DNA of 64,000 nucleotides from Berghia stephanieae (taxonomy: Eukaryota > Mollusca > Gastropoda > Nudibranchia > Aeolidiidae): assembly GCA_034508935.3 (NCBI GenBank), contig CM067444.1, positions 36,950,550-37,014,549 of the forward strand, in the 5' to 3' direction. Below, one piece after another: positions 30,388-42,181 of the stretch. The notes below the pieces were generated by a model, which made no database searches, was not told where the DNA came from, and saw only the letters and a list, made by a program, of their open reading frames with translations. The stretch's first letter is position 1; every line of letters begins with the position of its first letter. The translations under genes and the position numbers were made by a program.

Positions 30388-30920
30388 TCTGTTTGTTTGT
30401 TTTTAAGGGTTTTACGGCGCTTGCAACACATTTAGGTTATATCAGCGCCAGTAAAAAGGAAGAAAATGGGATAGTAAAAAGTTCTAGAATTACAATTAAA
30501 GCACCCAAGAAAAAGTAAGACAAAGGGGAATTGAGAACAAATAGGGATCAGATGTAGATTCCAAGAGCATACCACCAATGTACTTAGTTTGAAATCACCT
30601 ACAAGTCTCATCCAGACACAAGCACAAAATCCAACAAAGAGGAACACACTCAAATGCTTACATTATACATTCAAAATAAAAATAATAATACATAACAGAG
30701 AGATGATTTACAAGGAAAAAAATATCATCTCCCAAAACAATAACTATGCATTTGACTGTTTCCCTCCCAGCTAGGATTCCGGCCAGTGCCAGGACAAAAC
30801 CAAGTAATCTCATTCCGAGACAAAGACAGAAAGCATGTTGGATAACAGATATAAGGGGATAGAAGACACAGTATGTACCTCCCTGCCCGCTGTGGGAGGT
30901 CAGGATCCCCACCCAGGCCC
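30388..30920 (-). mobile_element. Dispersed repeat family A, full length
   Basis: TTGTTTGTTTTTAAGGGTTT to CCCGCTGTGGGAGGTCAGG and CCACCCAG. It is the clearest complete copy (about 530 bases), nearly identical to 42300-42800. Confidence 0.85.
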
Positions 30921-30999
30921 TATGTTCTGTTTGTTCTTTGTCTACAAGAGTTTCAGAACACTTCAAACAATTTCATTGTTAGGTCAAATCAGTGCCAGT

Positions 31000-32050
31000 C
31001 TCCTACCCTTAAAAACTATCTACATTCCAACAGCCTGTATTACAGACTTAACAAGACAGCTAGTCTATCCATTTAATCAACTCAAATACAAGATCTGAGA
31101 TATCGAAAAAAAAAAAAAAAGGAAAAAAAAGGGTGCTCAGTCCCAACAACCTCGTTTGATCTGCGGTTCAATGTTCTAGAACAGAAAGAAAATCATAGAA
31201 AATCTATAATAAATTGGCAAAAAAAAAATTATCAAAACTTCAAAGTGTTTATAAAAATAATTCTTTAAATGAAACATCAACGTAAAATCAAATCTACATT
31301 CTAAAACCTAAGAAAGCATTTTGCAAACAAACAAAAAAAAAACAAAAAAAACAAGAAGCATTGTTCACATTTTAAAATTAAACGTCATATCATAACTGAA
31401 AAACATGACTAAATAAATTAATATGACAGACCAAATCATAGCTGAAATGGTGACATTGAATGCTAATTCTTCATATTCAATCATCACTCACTTCATATTC
31501 ATTCATCACACTCACATTTTATCCTAAATTCACATTGATCATTTTGCAAATTAAAATATATTTTTTTTTTTATTGCATCATACAATTATTACCTACTTTA
31601 ATATAATCACAATACTATTTTACATATTTACATATTCAATAAACTGTCAGAGCCAATAGGCTCACATGATAAAGAAACACGACTGTGGACAAACAAAATA
31701 GAGGAAATACTTGAACCATCCTGATTTCCGTCATAAAATTCAGATTCACTTTAAAAGTCATTTGTCGATTCCCATCTGGACAATTCAACGGTAAGACATC
31801 GAAAACCACTCAGAAAACTAATACAGAATTCCATATAGTAATAGTAATCATTGTATTGACTCAGGCAGTCGACCCTAAAAAATAATCGAACCCATCTACT
31901 TACTATGAAGAGCATTTTTACATCTCAAATGCTATAAATTGTCTTTTATGCACGTAACCCGTCCCCCGAGACGAAAAGGAAATCTTCAAGCAGTTACACT
32001 TAATGTTGCCATATTGAGATCTAAAATTTGTGTCATGTGCCTGGAAGAGC
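31000..32050. other. A-rich intergenic stretch, nothing recognised
   Basis: Poly-A runs and AT-rich DNA between family A and the 32 bp minisatellite. No exon, RNA gene or repeat family was identified. Confidence 0.5.
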
Positions 32051-32059
32051 CCTCTGTAT

Positions 32060-33015
32060 GGGATAGATGAATCATACACAATAGTAATGTAGAGATAGAT
32101 GAATCATACACAATAGTAATGTAGAGATAGATGAATCCTACACAATTGTAATGTAGAGATAGATGAATCATATTCAATAGTAATGGAGAGATAGATGAAT
32201 CATACACAATAGCAATGGAGAGATAGATGAATCATACACAATAGTAATAGTAATGGAAAGATAGATGAATCCTACACAATAGTAAAGGAAAGATAGATGA
32301 ATCATACACAATGGTAATGTAGAGAGAGATGAATCATACACGATAGTAATAGTAATGGAAAGATAGATGAATCCTACACAATAGTAAAGGAAAGATAGAT
32401 GAATCATACACAATGGTAATGTAGAGATAGATGAATCATACACAATAATAATGGAAAGATAGATGAATCCTACACAATAGTAATGTAGAGATAGATGAAT
32501 AATACGCAATAGTAATGGAAAGATAGATGAATCATACACAATTGTAATGTAGAGATAGATGAATCATACGCAATAGTAATGGAAAGATAGATGAATCATA
32601 CACAATAGTAATGGAGAGATAGATGAATCATACACAATAGTAATGGAAAGATAGATGAATCCTACACAATAGTAATGTAGAGATAGATGAATCATACACA
32701 ATAGTAATGGAGAGATAGATGAATCATACACAATAGTAATGGAAAGATAGATGAATCATAAACAATAGTAATGGAAAGATAGATGAATCCTACACAATAG
32801 TAATGTAGAGATAGATGAATCCTACACAATAGTAATGTAGAGAAAGATGAATCATACACAATAGTAATGTAGAGATAGATGAATCCTACACAATAGTAAT
32901 GGAGAGAAAGATGAATCATACACAATAGTAATGTAGAGATAGATGAATCCTACACAATAGTAATGTAGAGAAAGATGAATCATACACAATAGTAATGGAG
33001 AGATAGATGAATCAT
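32060..33015. repeat. 32 bp minisatellite
   Basis: About 30 tandem units of GATAGATGAATCATACACAA plus TAGTAATGGAGA occur, with alternating CATAC/CCTAC and GTAGA/GGAAA variants and some units lengthened by an extra AGTAAT. Starts at 32062 and 32094 fix the period at 32. It has no spacers. The surrounding AT-rich DNA has no gene. Confidence 0.92.
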
Positions 33016-33114
33016 TCACAATATTAATGAACAGTAACTTTACCATTATCAAACATTTTTTAAAAGATGTGAATGATAGAGCACCAGTCAAAGTAAAAAG
33101 AAAAATCATCCAAG

Positions 33115-33185
33115 TCATTCCCAGACTTCTTCAACTGAGGATCGAACTTCAGACGCCCTGATTACAACTAGATGAGCCGGCATCA
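33115..33185 (-). mobile_element. tRNA-like fragment, family E-like
   Basis: The minus strand reads GTTGTAATCAGGGCGTCTG then AAGTTCGATCCTCAGTTG. Only the head remains. Confidence 0.4.
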
Positions 33186-33329
33186 TACCATGGAGGCTAT
33201 TCAATACTTGGGAAACGTAACGTCTATATCCTTCACAAATAGAATGCAGTCCGCTGTAGCCCCTTTTCTCTGAGAAAGATATAGACATGACGCAGTCCAC
33301 CCAACCACTGGGTAAGCTCTGTGGTGTAT

Positions 33330-33640
33330 GGATAGCAGATCTGATTGTAATCAGGGGTTCCGAGGTTATAATCCATCTGCCTTGGGATTGGAAGGACTTG
33401 GGCTTGAACCTCGACCGGTCCATAGTTGAGTCCTTAGAAAAGACTCTTGTTGACTCACAATCTCTCACCGTACTCAGGTCGTTAACAGTGTTGTCTCTGT
33501 CAGAAAAAATGTAAAATCGCCTAACAAACGTCATGTCTCGTTCTACATGTTACGTGTTGCTGTAGGTCAGGGACCCTTTGTAAAGTGCTTTGAGTACATT
33601 TAGTGGCTATTGCGCAACATAAAAGCTCTAGTTTCTTTTT
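33330..33640 (+). mobile_element. tRNA-derived SINE, family C
   Basis: GGGCTTGAACCTCGACCGG, ATAGTTGAGTCCTTAGAAAA, AACAGTGTTGTCTCTGTC and GTAAAGTGCTTTGAGTACA. The head region overlaps a family E-like tRNA segment (33310-33360). Confidence 0.7.
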
Positions 33641-34553
33641 GGTTTACCCAGCATTGAATCATATGAGATACGACCTTTTTATCTGCTTTTATTTCTGATT
33701 TACCCACATGTATCAAGACAAACCACAAAGGTTATCAATCAACCGACAACCATCAAGCAACACCCTCTTTCCCCCACCCAAATAATATAAAAATACCAAT
33801 CAGATCATTTAATTCCAGTCAGTGATTCCATCAATCCATGACAAATAAGTTGAAATCCTGACACGAGGATTTCAAAAACCCAAGTCATATTTTAGTCATT
33901 CTCAAGACATAGAATCCCATCCAAATGTACCAATTTGAAAAAAAAAAAATAGATATCAACAATCAATAAAATGATGAGAAAACACGTGGACTTCATTTTT
34001 GAACTATTCTTTCTCAGCATGACACATTTGCTATGTTTTGTTCATATTAACTCTGGACGTAAATATTGAAATAATTCCTAATTAAAGCTTTCGGACGGTT
34101 AAAGGCTGTACCCTTTATATACATATCTGTGCCAAATCAACCCTTACATTCCACAACAAATAGGCAAAATTTTGTATGACCTTCGATAATAGAACACTGT
34201 AAGTTTCCCAAATAAGATTGAGACTTTTAGTGCTTATGACAACAAAAATCTGTCCTACATGGGCAACAAAATATCCCAGACTTATTGGTTCTATATAGTA
34301 CATGTCAGAATCTATATTACTTGAACAACCAAAACAAATATACATATATAAATATATATATATAATTATAATAAAATCCACAGTGAACAGAGCAAAATTG
34401 CAAAAAAAAAAAAAAAAGGCATTAATTTTGTCAATGTAGAATAATTCTTGTTAGGAAACACCAGAATTTTGCCAATTGTTGAATACAAACTCACAAATTT
34501 CAAGCATGCTCACAGACAGACACACAAACCAACAAATATCCCATGCGCACTTA

Positions 34554-37500
34554 TCACAACTTCAGCCAAGGATGCGCTTCTAAGGCCGTCTTGCTTCGAT
34601 CTCCATAATCGTAACTCAACTCTTCTCCTTCCTTGATGTGCCGGGCAGCAACCAGAATGAGATGAGGTCGGCCATCCACCATGACTACTTTGGTCCCACA
34701 GTTCCCATTTCGGCTGTGGTTGATTAGACGGCCCAAGCGGCCAGATTCAGATGTTGCATCCACACTGAAAAAAAATTCCATAAAATGAAAATATTCCATA
34801 TTAAATCCTTTACCAGACCAACCAAAATAAGAAAGCTGTTTTGTTTGTTTTAAGGGTTTTACGGTGCAGCACCAGTAAAAAGGAATAAAATGGGATAGTC
34901 AAATTCTAGAATTACAATTAAAGCACCAAAGAAGAGGTAAGACAAAGGGGAATTGGCAACAAATAAGGATCAGATGTAGATTCCAAGAGCATTACATTAA
35001 TGTACTTAGTTTGAGATCACCTATAAGTCTCATCCAGACACAAGCACAATATCCATCTAAGAGGAGTGCACCCAAATACTTACATTATACATTCAAAGTA
35101 ACAAATATAAAAAATACACAACAGAGAGATGATTTACAAGGGAAAAAAATATCATCTCCTAAAACAATAACTATGCATTTGACGGTTTCCATCCCAGCCA
35201 AAGATTCCGGCCATGGCCAGGACAAAACCATGTAATCTCATTCCTAGACAAAAACAGATAACAAATTGGAAAACAGATATAAGTGGATAGAAGACACGGT
35301 ATGTGCCACCCTGCCCACTATGGGAGGCCAGGAACCCCAGCCAGAAAAAAAAAAGCTCATGAAGCCAGAACTTATTTATCCCAATGTCTGCAGCACTAAA
35401 CAGACACACACTTTCTTGGATAGGATGCTAGGCTAGGTCATCACAAAGAACTTTCCTTCAAATCTAACAGACCAAATCAATGCTGGGTGGACAGAAAAAG
35501 CTTTATTGCATCCTGTATCCATTCTTGTCTCTTAGCTTGTGAAGCAAGAGCTCAACCAAAGAGCTGTTAAGACACCCTGACCACAAACAAAATCTTTACC
35601 CTCCTCGCACTAAACAACAATTTTAAAAATAAATAAATAAAATTATTTTTAAAAATAAAAATTAATAAATAAAAAAGGGCCAATGCAGAAGAATGATTCA
35701 ATAATCAACCGATCATTGCATTCATATTATCATAAACGGAATTAAATTTCTTTCCATACAGCATCATATCGCCCATTAGTCACAGCTTTCATACTAGCCT
35801 GCTTTCAGTATCAATCGCTAAATTCCACCAAGTACAGGGTGTCCAGGGAAATTCAGCCTTAAAATTTCCTACCTAGAAGTGAAATTTCCTACCAGATATT
35901 TTATCAATTCTTGATATCCCCACAGTGTTCTATACGCTTAAAAAAAGACAATCCTACTTAAAATAGGTTATACCTCAACACAATCCATATATTTTAAAGT
36001 AAGAGCAGAGGTGAAAATGACTGTTCACAAAAAGGAGGAAATTTCTCAGAGCACAGATCATGACCCATTTATGCGACTATAATCTATAAATTTGATTTTC
36101 ATTCAAATTTACTGAGACGCAACCCAAACTGTGTCTCACAGCAATTTTTGACAACATTCGGAGGAATTTCAAAAGTTTAAAAACTGATAGCAACATATAA
36201 AATCTAATCTACTTAGAGAATGGTACCATGTGATTGATCATATGTCAAAAGCCATCACCCACCCCCATTTTCACTTTAAAAAATACTCATATGATTTGTT
36301 GGTAGGTATGATGTGGTAGTAAGTTATGGTACTAGTGGTAGAGATGATAGTGTAGTAGTAGTTGTTATAATGGTTGAAGTAGTGGTGATTGTGATGGTGG
36401 TAGGGATGATGATGTGGCAGTGGTTGCAGTCGTGGTGTTGGTGGTAGGGATGATGATGTGATGGTAGTTGTAGTAGCAAAGTGGTGGTGTTGGTGGTAGG
36501 GATAAATAATATGGTGGTTGTAGTAATAGTGGTGGTGTTAGGGATAGTGATGTGGTGGTTGTTATAGCAGTGGTGATGTTGGTGGTTGTAGTTGTAGTAG
36601 TGGTGGCGTTGGTGGTAGCTAAGGTGATGTGGTGGTGGCTATAGTCGTGGAAGTGATAGGGATAATGATGTAGTGGTGAGGGTGGTATAGATGATGATGT
36701 TATAGTAGTTGTAGCAATGGTGGTGTGGTGGTGGTAGGGATGATGATAATGTGGCGGTAGTTGTAGTAGAGTGGTGGTTGGGATAATGATGTGGTAGTAG
36801 TTGTAGTAGTGGTGGTGGGAGGTATGATGATGTGGTTGCATTTGTAGTTGTGGTGATGGGGAAGATGATATGGTGGTGGTTGAAGTAGTGGTGTGGTGTT
36901 GGTGATTAGGATGATGATGTGGTAGTGGTTGTAGTAGTATTGGTGATAAGAATGATGATGTGGTGGTGGGTATGATGATGTGGTAGTTGTTATAGTGATG
37001 GTATTGGATGTGGTAGTGATGGTGATGGGGATGATGATGTAGTGGTGGTTGCAATTTTGAGTGGTGTTGGTGATAGGGATGATGATATGGTGGTTTGTAG
37101 TAGTGGTGGGCAGAGATGATGATGCATAGCTACCAACCCGGTAATTCATTTAAGAGGGAGATTTGGAACAAAAATCAGGGAGATTCGATAAAAATCAGGG
37201 AGATTACATTTTTACTGACGTGAAGTGAAGACGCGCTGCTAGTTCTTCAAAAGCCACATGATTACTCCTCGTGATGCACAACAATGAACCAGAATGCAGA
37301 GGTATGTCCAATTGCATTTGTTAATTTAACTGCCATGTCTCAATTTAACTCCATTTGATATCCTAACAAATAAAACATTTCCCTTTAACTATACAGGGAA
37401 ATTCAACACTATACTCAGCTTTGAATGAAGTTGAATATTTCTTTTTCTTAGCACAACCGTACTCAGAACTTGAAACAATGTGTCGTTTAGACATTTTAAA

Positions 37501-40500
37501 AATCAACAAAGTCTTTAGGCAGTATAAAAGGCAAATACAAATTACTCCCAATTAGAAAGAAACCGTCCTCAGCAATTGAAACACGTTGTGGTTAGGAAAT
37601 TTTGAAAATTGATGAAGACTTAAGGCAGGGCATAAGCAAAAGCAAATTATTCTCAATTGAAAATATCGATACCACAATATATTCTTTTACTCCTATACAA
37701 TCTATTGCCACATTACTGGTATCGATTCTGTTGCTTTCATAGCATCGACCAGCCAAAAAAAAGTTGACAATTGATTGTCTAGAGAACCAGCAACTCATCA
37801 CACTCAATATTCAAATTGATAAATTTCCGGGGGATTTCTGGAGATACTAAAAAACTGCGGGAGAGCGGGAGATCGGTGATAAATACGGGAGACTCCCGCA
37901 ATTTGCGGGAGGGTTGGCAGCTATGATGATGTGGTGGCAGTTGTAGTATAAAATAATAAAATTTTGTGCACAGCAGTTGTCCTGCGTACATTTTTGATAT
38001 CGCATTTTAAGCAAAAAATTCCTAATTTTTCTCATTTTAGAGGAAATTTCACCCTCAATCCCATTATTTCCAACATTTCCGACCAAGTATGTAATTTCCG
38101 ACCAATTTCCAACTTCCCTGGACACCCTGAAGTACTTATATGTATGTAAAGTGACTCACTACCCCTAATAATCAGAAACTAAAGACATCCATCCTTACCA
38201 ATAGTGTTTGTTCCGATGACTGAAGAAATACATGTAACATCCAATGGATGGAGTCAGGGCATAGTCAGCCTCCCTGTCTTTAGCTGTTTCAAGGTCGACC
38301 AAGTCCCCGGCATATTCTACCACATAGTCTCCCTTGTCAAACATTTTAGTGGCTACCACTCCACGACCTTTGCCGTCAAACTCTTTCACCTGAAAACAAT
38401 ATAAGATCCTGACCTAACTCTCAGTGCTGAGGATTTGGGGGGATGTCATTTAAAACAAGTGGTTCTCATGAAAAAAATCATAACAAAAAATAAATAAATA
38501 ATGAAGCAAACTTAATGAGACCTGATGGTATGACAAAGCAAGATAATGACATATCTAAATATATGCAAATTAAGTCACGTGACTTTGGCGACCATCTTGG
38601 AAAGCTCAATAATATGATAAAAATAGCTTTAGAATGAAAACATTGCCCTTTTCTGAATTATTATGCATGTGGGAGACTGTCTGAATGTGTTTGATACTGA
38701 ATAAATGAATAAATTTGATGCTGAAAAAAAAAAGAGTGACATTCATCATTTCTAATAAAAAATAGAAGATAAGTGAAAAAAAAAATTGTATAAAATCACA
38801 GAGAACGGCAAATTAAAATTTAAAAAACAATAACAAAAAAGTTTTTAAAAACGAAATGCTGTTCAATCCACCCCAGTTCATCAATGTCAATGAAACCCAG
38901 TCCATTCTGGTCAAAATCCATCAAACACTTTATAAGATTACCTGTCTCCCTTCTTATATCGGACCCCTCTTTGCCTTATCACCAACACTGCCACCACACC
39001 ATCATCCTTCACTGAACCTTCTTCATCCCATGAACTGACCTACTCACTGCTTTCATTGACATATTCATCGCCAGAATCAACATCGTGTCGAAACTACACA
39101 TGATTTATTATGATTTTGTCTCCAACAGATTGTTTACATTTCGACTTAAGTCGAATGCCACATATATAGAATACAGCATTGTTTTTTCGACTTAAGTCGA
39201 ATACCGCACAATAAGGGTTAGAAGACTGGATTCAAAGCATGTTGCATGCGATTTAAACTTATAATCCCGATCATAAGTTTTTCATCAAAAGGGAAGCAAC
39301 AGCTATGCAAGATTCAATGCAGAGCCCTTTAAAATAATTCAAACAACTTTCACAGGACATTTTGTTCATTATTATTGTGAATATCACATAGCTGCCAACT
39401 TTTCAAAAATAAAATACGGAACGCCCATTTGGCCTGGGATGAGTGGACGACGTGCCCCCCCCCCCCCCCCTCTCATCGAATTGCAACATATAAAAGTCTG
39501 CCTTTTTAATTACTATTGCTAACACTAACAAATTTAAGGTGACAGAGGCTAGTCCAAATGTTGCTAAATTATCAGGTTTAATTCCAGCTCATTTGAATTG
39601 CAATGAAATGACACTTTCCACAATTAGATCAATATTTCAGAACAGACAAAATTAAGAAAGAATCCAACTGCTTTAACTTTGATAAGGACCAATACACAAG
39701 CACAATTGTAAAATAAATGAAATAACTTAGGATGTTTAGAAATGCATAATCTGGTACATCACTCACTTGAGAAGGGGGTTTAAATAGTTTTAAGATGAAA
39801 ATAAGGGAGATTGATTAGAAAGCAGGTGATTGCATATATTGCCAAAATTACAAAATACGGATTTTGAACTAAAAATACGGACTTACGGACTCGGGAAGCC
39901 AAATAAGGAACAAATCTGTTTTTTACGGAACAGTTGGCAGCTATGATATCATAATTCGTGAGATTCAACAGCAAAGTTAAGTTCAAATTTGCCTCTTGTA
40001 TTTTTGACTTCATGATTGAGCACCAAGAGCTGTGGTGATATGAAAAATGACTGCTTTAAAAATGATTGTCATTATTATTATTATTCATAGTGAAACTGAT
40101 ATTAATGAACTCGCCAAATATTGGCATAATTCTCCATCCAGCTTGAGCGAATTAACAGGTGTTAAAAAGATGTAAATCCACCAATGCCAAATGATGTCAA
40201 ATAAGACAAAACCTAAGCAGGTGGGTTGTCAAATGTATGACATTCCTTCATTCTACATTTACGGATATCATTACTCTTCTTACCTCAAAATAATTTTTAA
40301 AAGTAGTTCTTCAGAGCCATAGAGCTTGAATTTATCCTGGTTTCTAGAGCGTGAAACAGTTGCTTGCTATCCTTAGGATAGACGCTAGTCTATTGCAAGT
40401 ACTTTTCGCCAAATCTAACAGGCTCAGCTACCCATTCACTACTGGGTGCACAGGGGAGGAGGGGGGGGGGGGGGAGTGTCAGAAAAAAATCTTGACTGCA

Positions 40501-40862
40501 CCTGGGATCGATCTTGGTCCTTTGGTTGTGAAGCGAGTGCTCTGCCAACTGAGCTATCGGGACCTCCTTACCCCAAAATGGACTGCATTAATTGAGCTAA
40601 CCACAAACAGATATCAAGTTACTGAAAAATATTGACATACCCAAACCCATGTATGATGGACATCTGTTCCCGACCAAGTGTTGTTCTCTTCTAAAATCTT
40701 TGTCAACTTTTTTTATTATTCTTAATTCTTATAGAATTATCAAATAAAAAATAAAAAAGAAGAAAAAAAAACCCCAACCATCTGGAGCATTAAAAAAAAA
40801 AAAGACCGCCAGCCATAATACTGACAGAGAGATGTTTAAACGATCCTGACACACACACACCG

Positions 40863-40895
<33 letters not shown>

Positions 40896-42101
40896 ACTTA
40901 CTTTCTGCTATGGCATCCACTGCATAAACAAATGTCAGAATTGTGCTTTATATATAAAGAGAGAAAAATATATTTTTAATCATTATAAAAAATCAGTCCA
41001 TTGAGTGTCTTTTCTTGACAGTTTCAGTTGTTTACAAAAACAGTTTGAATAAGACTTTAAAACGCATGACAGATCTTCAATATCAGAAAAGTGTTATAAG
41101 GTGTTATTACTTTTCTTCTATGAGTGCCAAAGTAATATGAAGAATAAGAATACTTACCTCTAGCCCGTCCTCACAACCCACGCTGATTAATTTCTCCAGA
41201 TGAATCTGTGTCTCTTTCTGAATTGGGGGAAAGAAAGCGACAAAAACCATGAGCTTACACAGGCTGTTGTATTTTTCTTTTATTGGAGGGAGAGGGGGGG
41301 GGGGGGGGGGGGGGGGGGGCAAGGAAGAGAAATGTTCCCTCTTTGGTTTTTAGACCTGTAAATGAGCTCTATAAAAATTGACTGAAACTGAAACTCTTCG
41401 TAATTCGTCGTAGCGGTAAAATCCAAAGAATCAAAATGAAAGGTAAACAGCAAGCTCACTTGAGCAAAGCAATGGCAGAAAACTAAATTGCGAGGGAATT
41501 AATTAGGCTACTTACCATTGTTCCTTGTAATTAGGTACCCAATCAGTGAAGAAACTTAGAAACGGTCAACCAGTTTGTTTACAACATGAGGTAATCGAGA
41601 TGTGCTTGTAGCAATCATTTAACTTTCGATTTGAAGGTGTCTACATAACAAACTTCCGGTGTTTCGAATTTTTCTTTCTCATACTTTTCCTGTCCTTCAA
41701 GTAAATGTGGTCAATTTTGGCTTAGACGAAACAGTGAAATTTATCGCTCGGCGGCTCAGTTAAAATTGGCTACGACAGGTTTCGAAAGTGAAAAAAATAT
41801 TTCACGAAGGCTGTGTGAAAATACACTGGGGTGTGTTCAGACACGGCAATTCTAAAAAGCGTCGCTTAGCCTTGGCAATATATATCCATCATTAATATAA
41901 GCGGCCCATGAGCTATGCGTGGGGCTGTGGAACATTCCTAGTTAACTTTACAGTCAATCGACTACGATTCATGAATTCTTTCTTTATTCATTTCTTTCTT
42001 CCCTTTTTAAAAATATTTGAATTTGACGAATTGACTGATTTCAGTTAATTGACTGAGAATTTACAGGTCTAGGTTTTCAGCACTTAAGACAGATTAATAG
42101 T

Positions 42102-42181
<80 letters not shown>

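Noticed and set aside
32060-33015. CRISPR-like array
   Set aside because: Units are contiguous with no unique spacers, the repeat is a plain minisatellite, and the genome is eukaryotic.
36365-37149. Histidine/threonine-rich frames of up to 229 residues
   Set aside because: Translation of the GTG/GATGATG minisatellite inside a transposable element.
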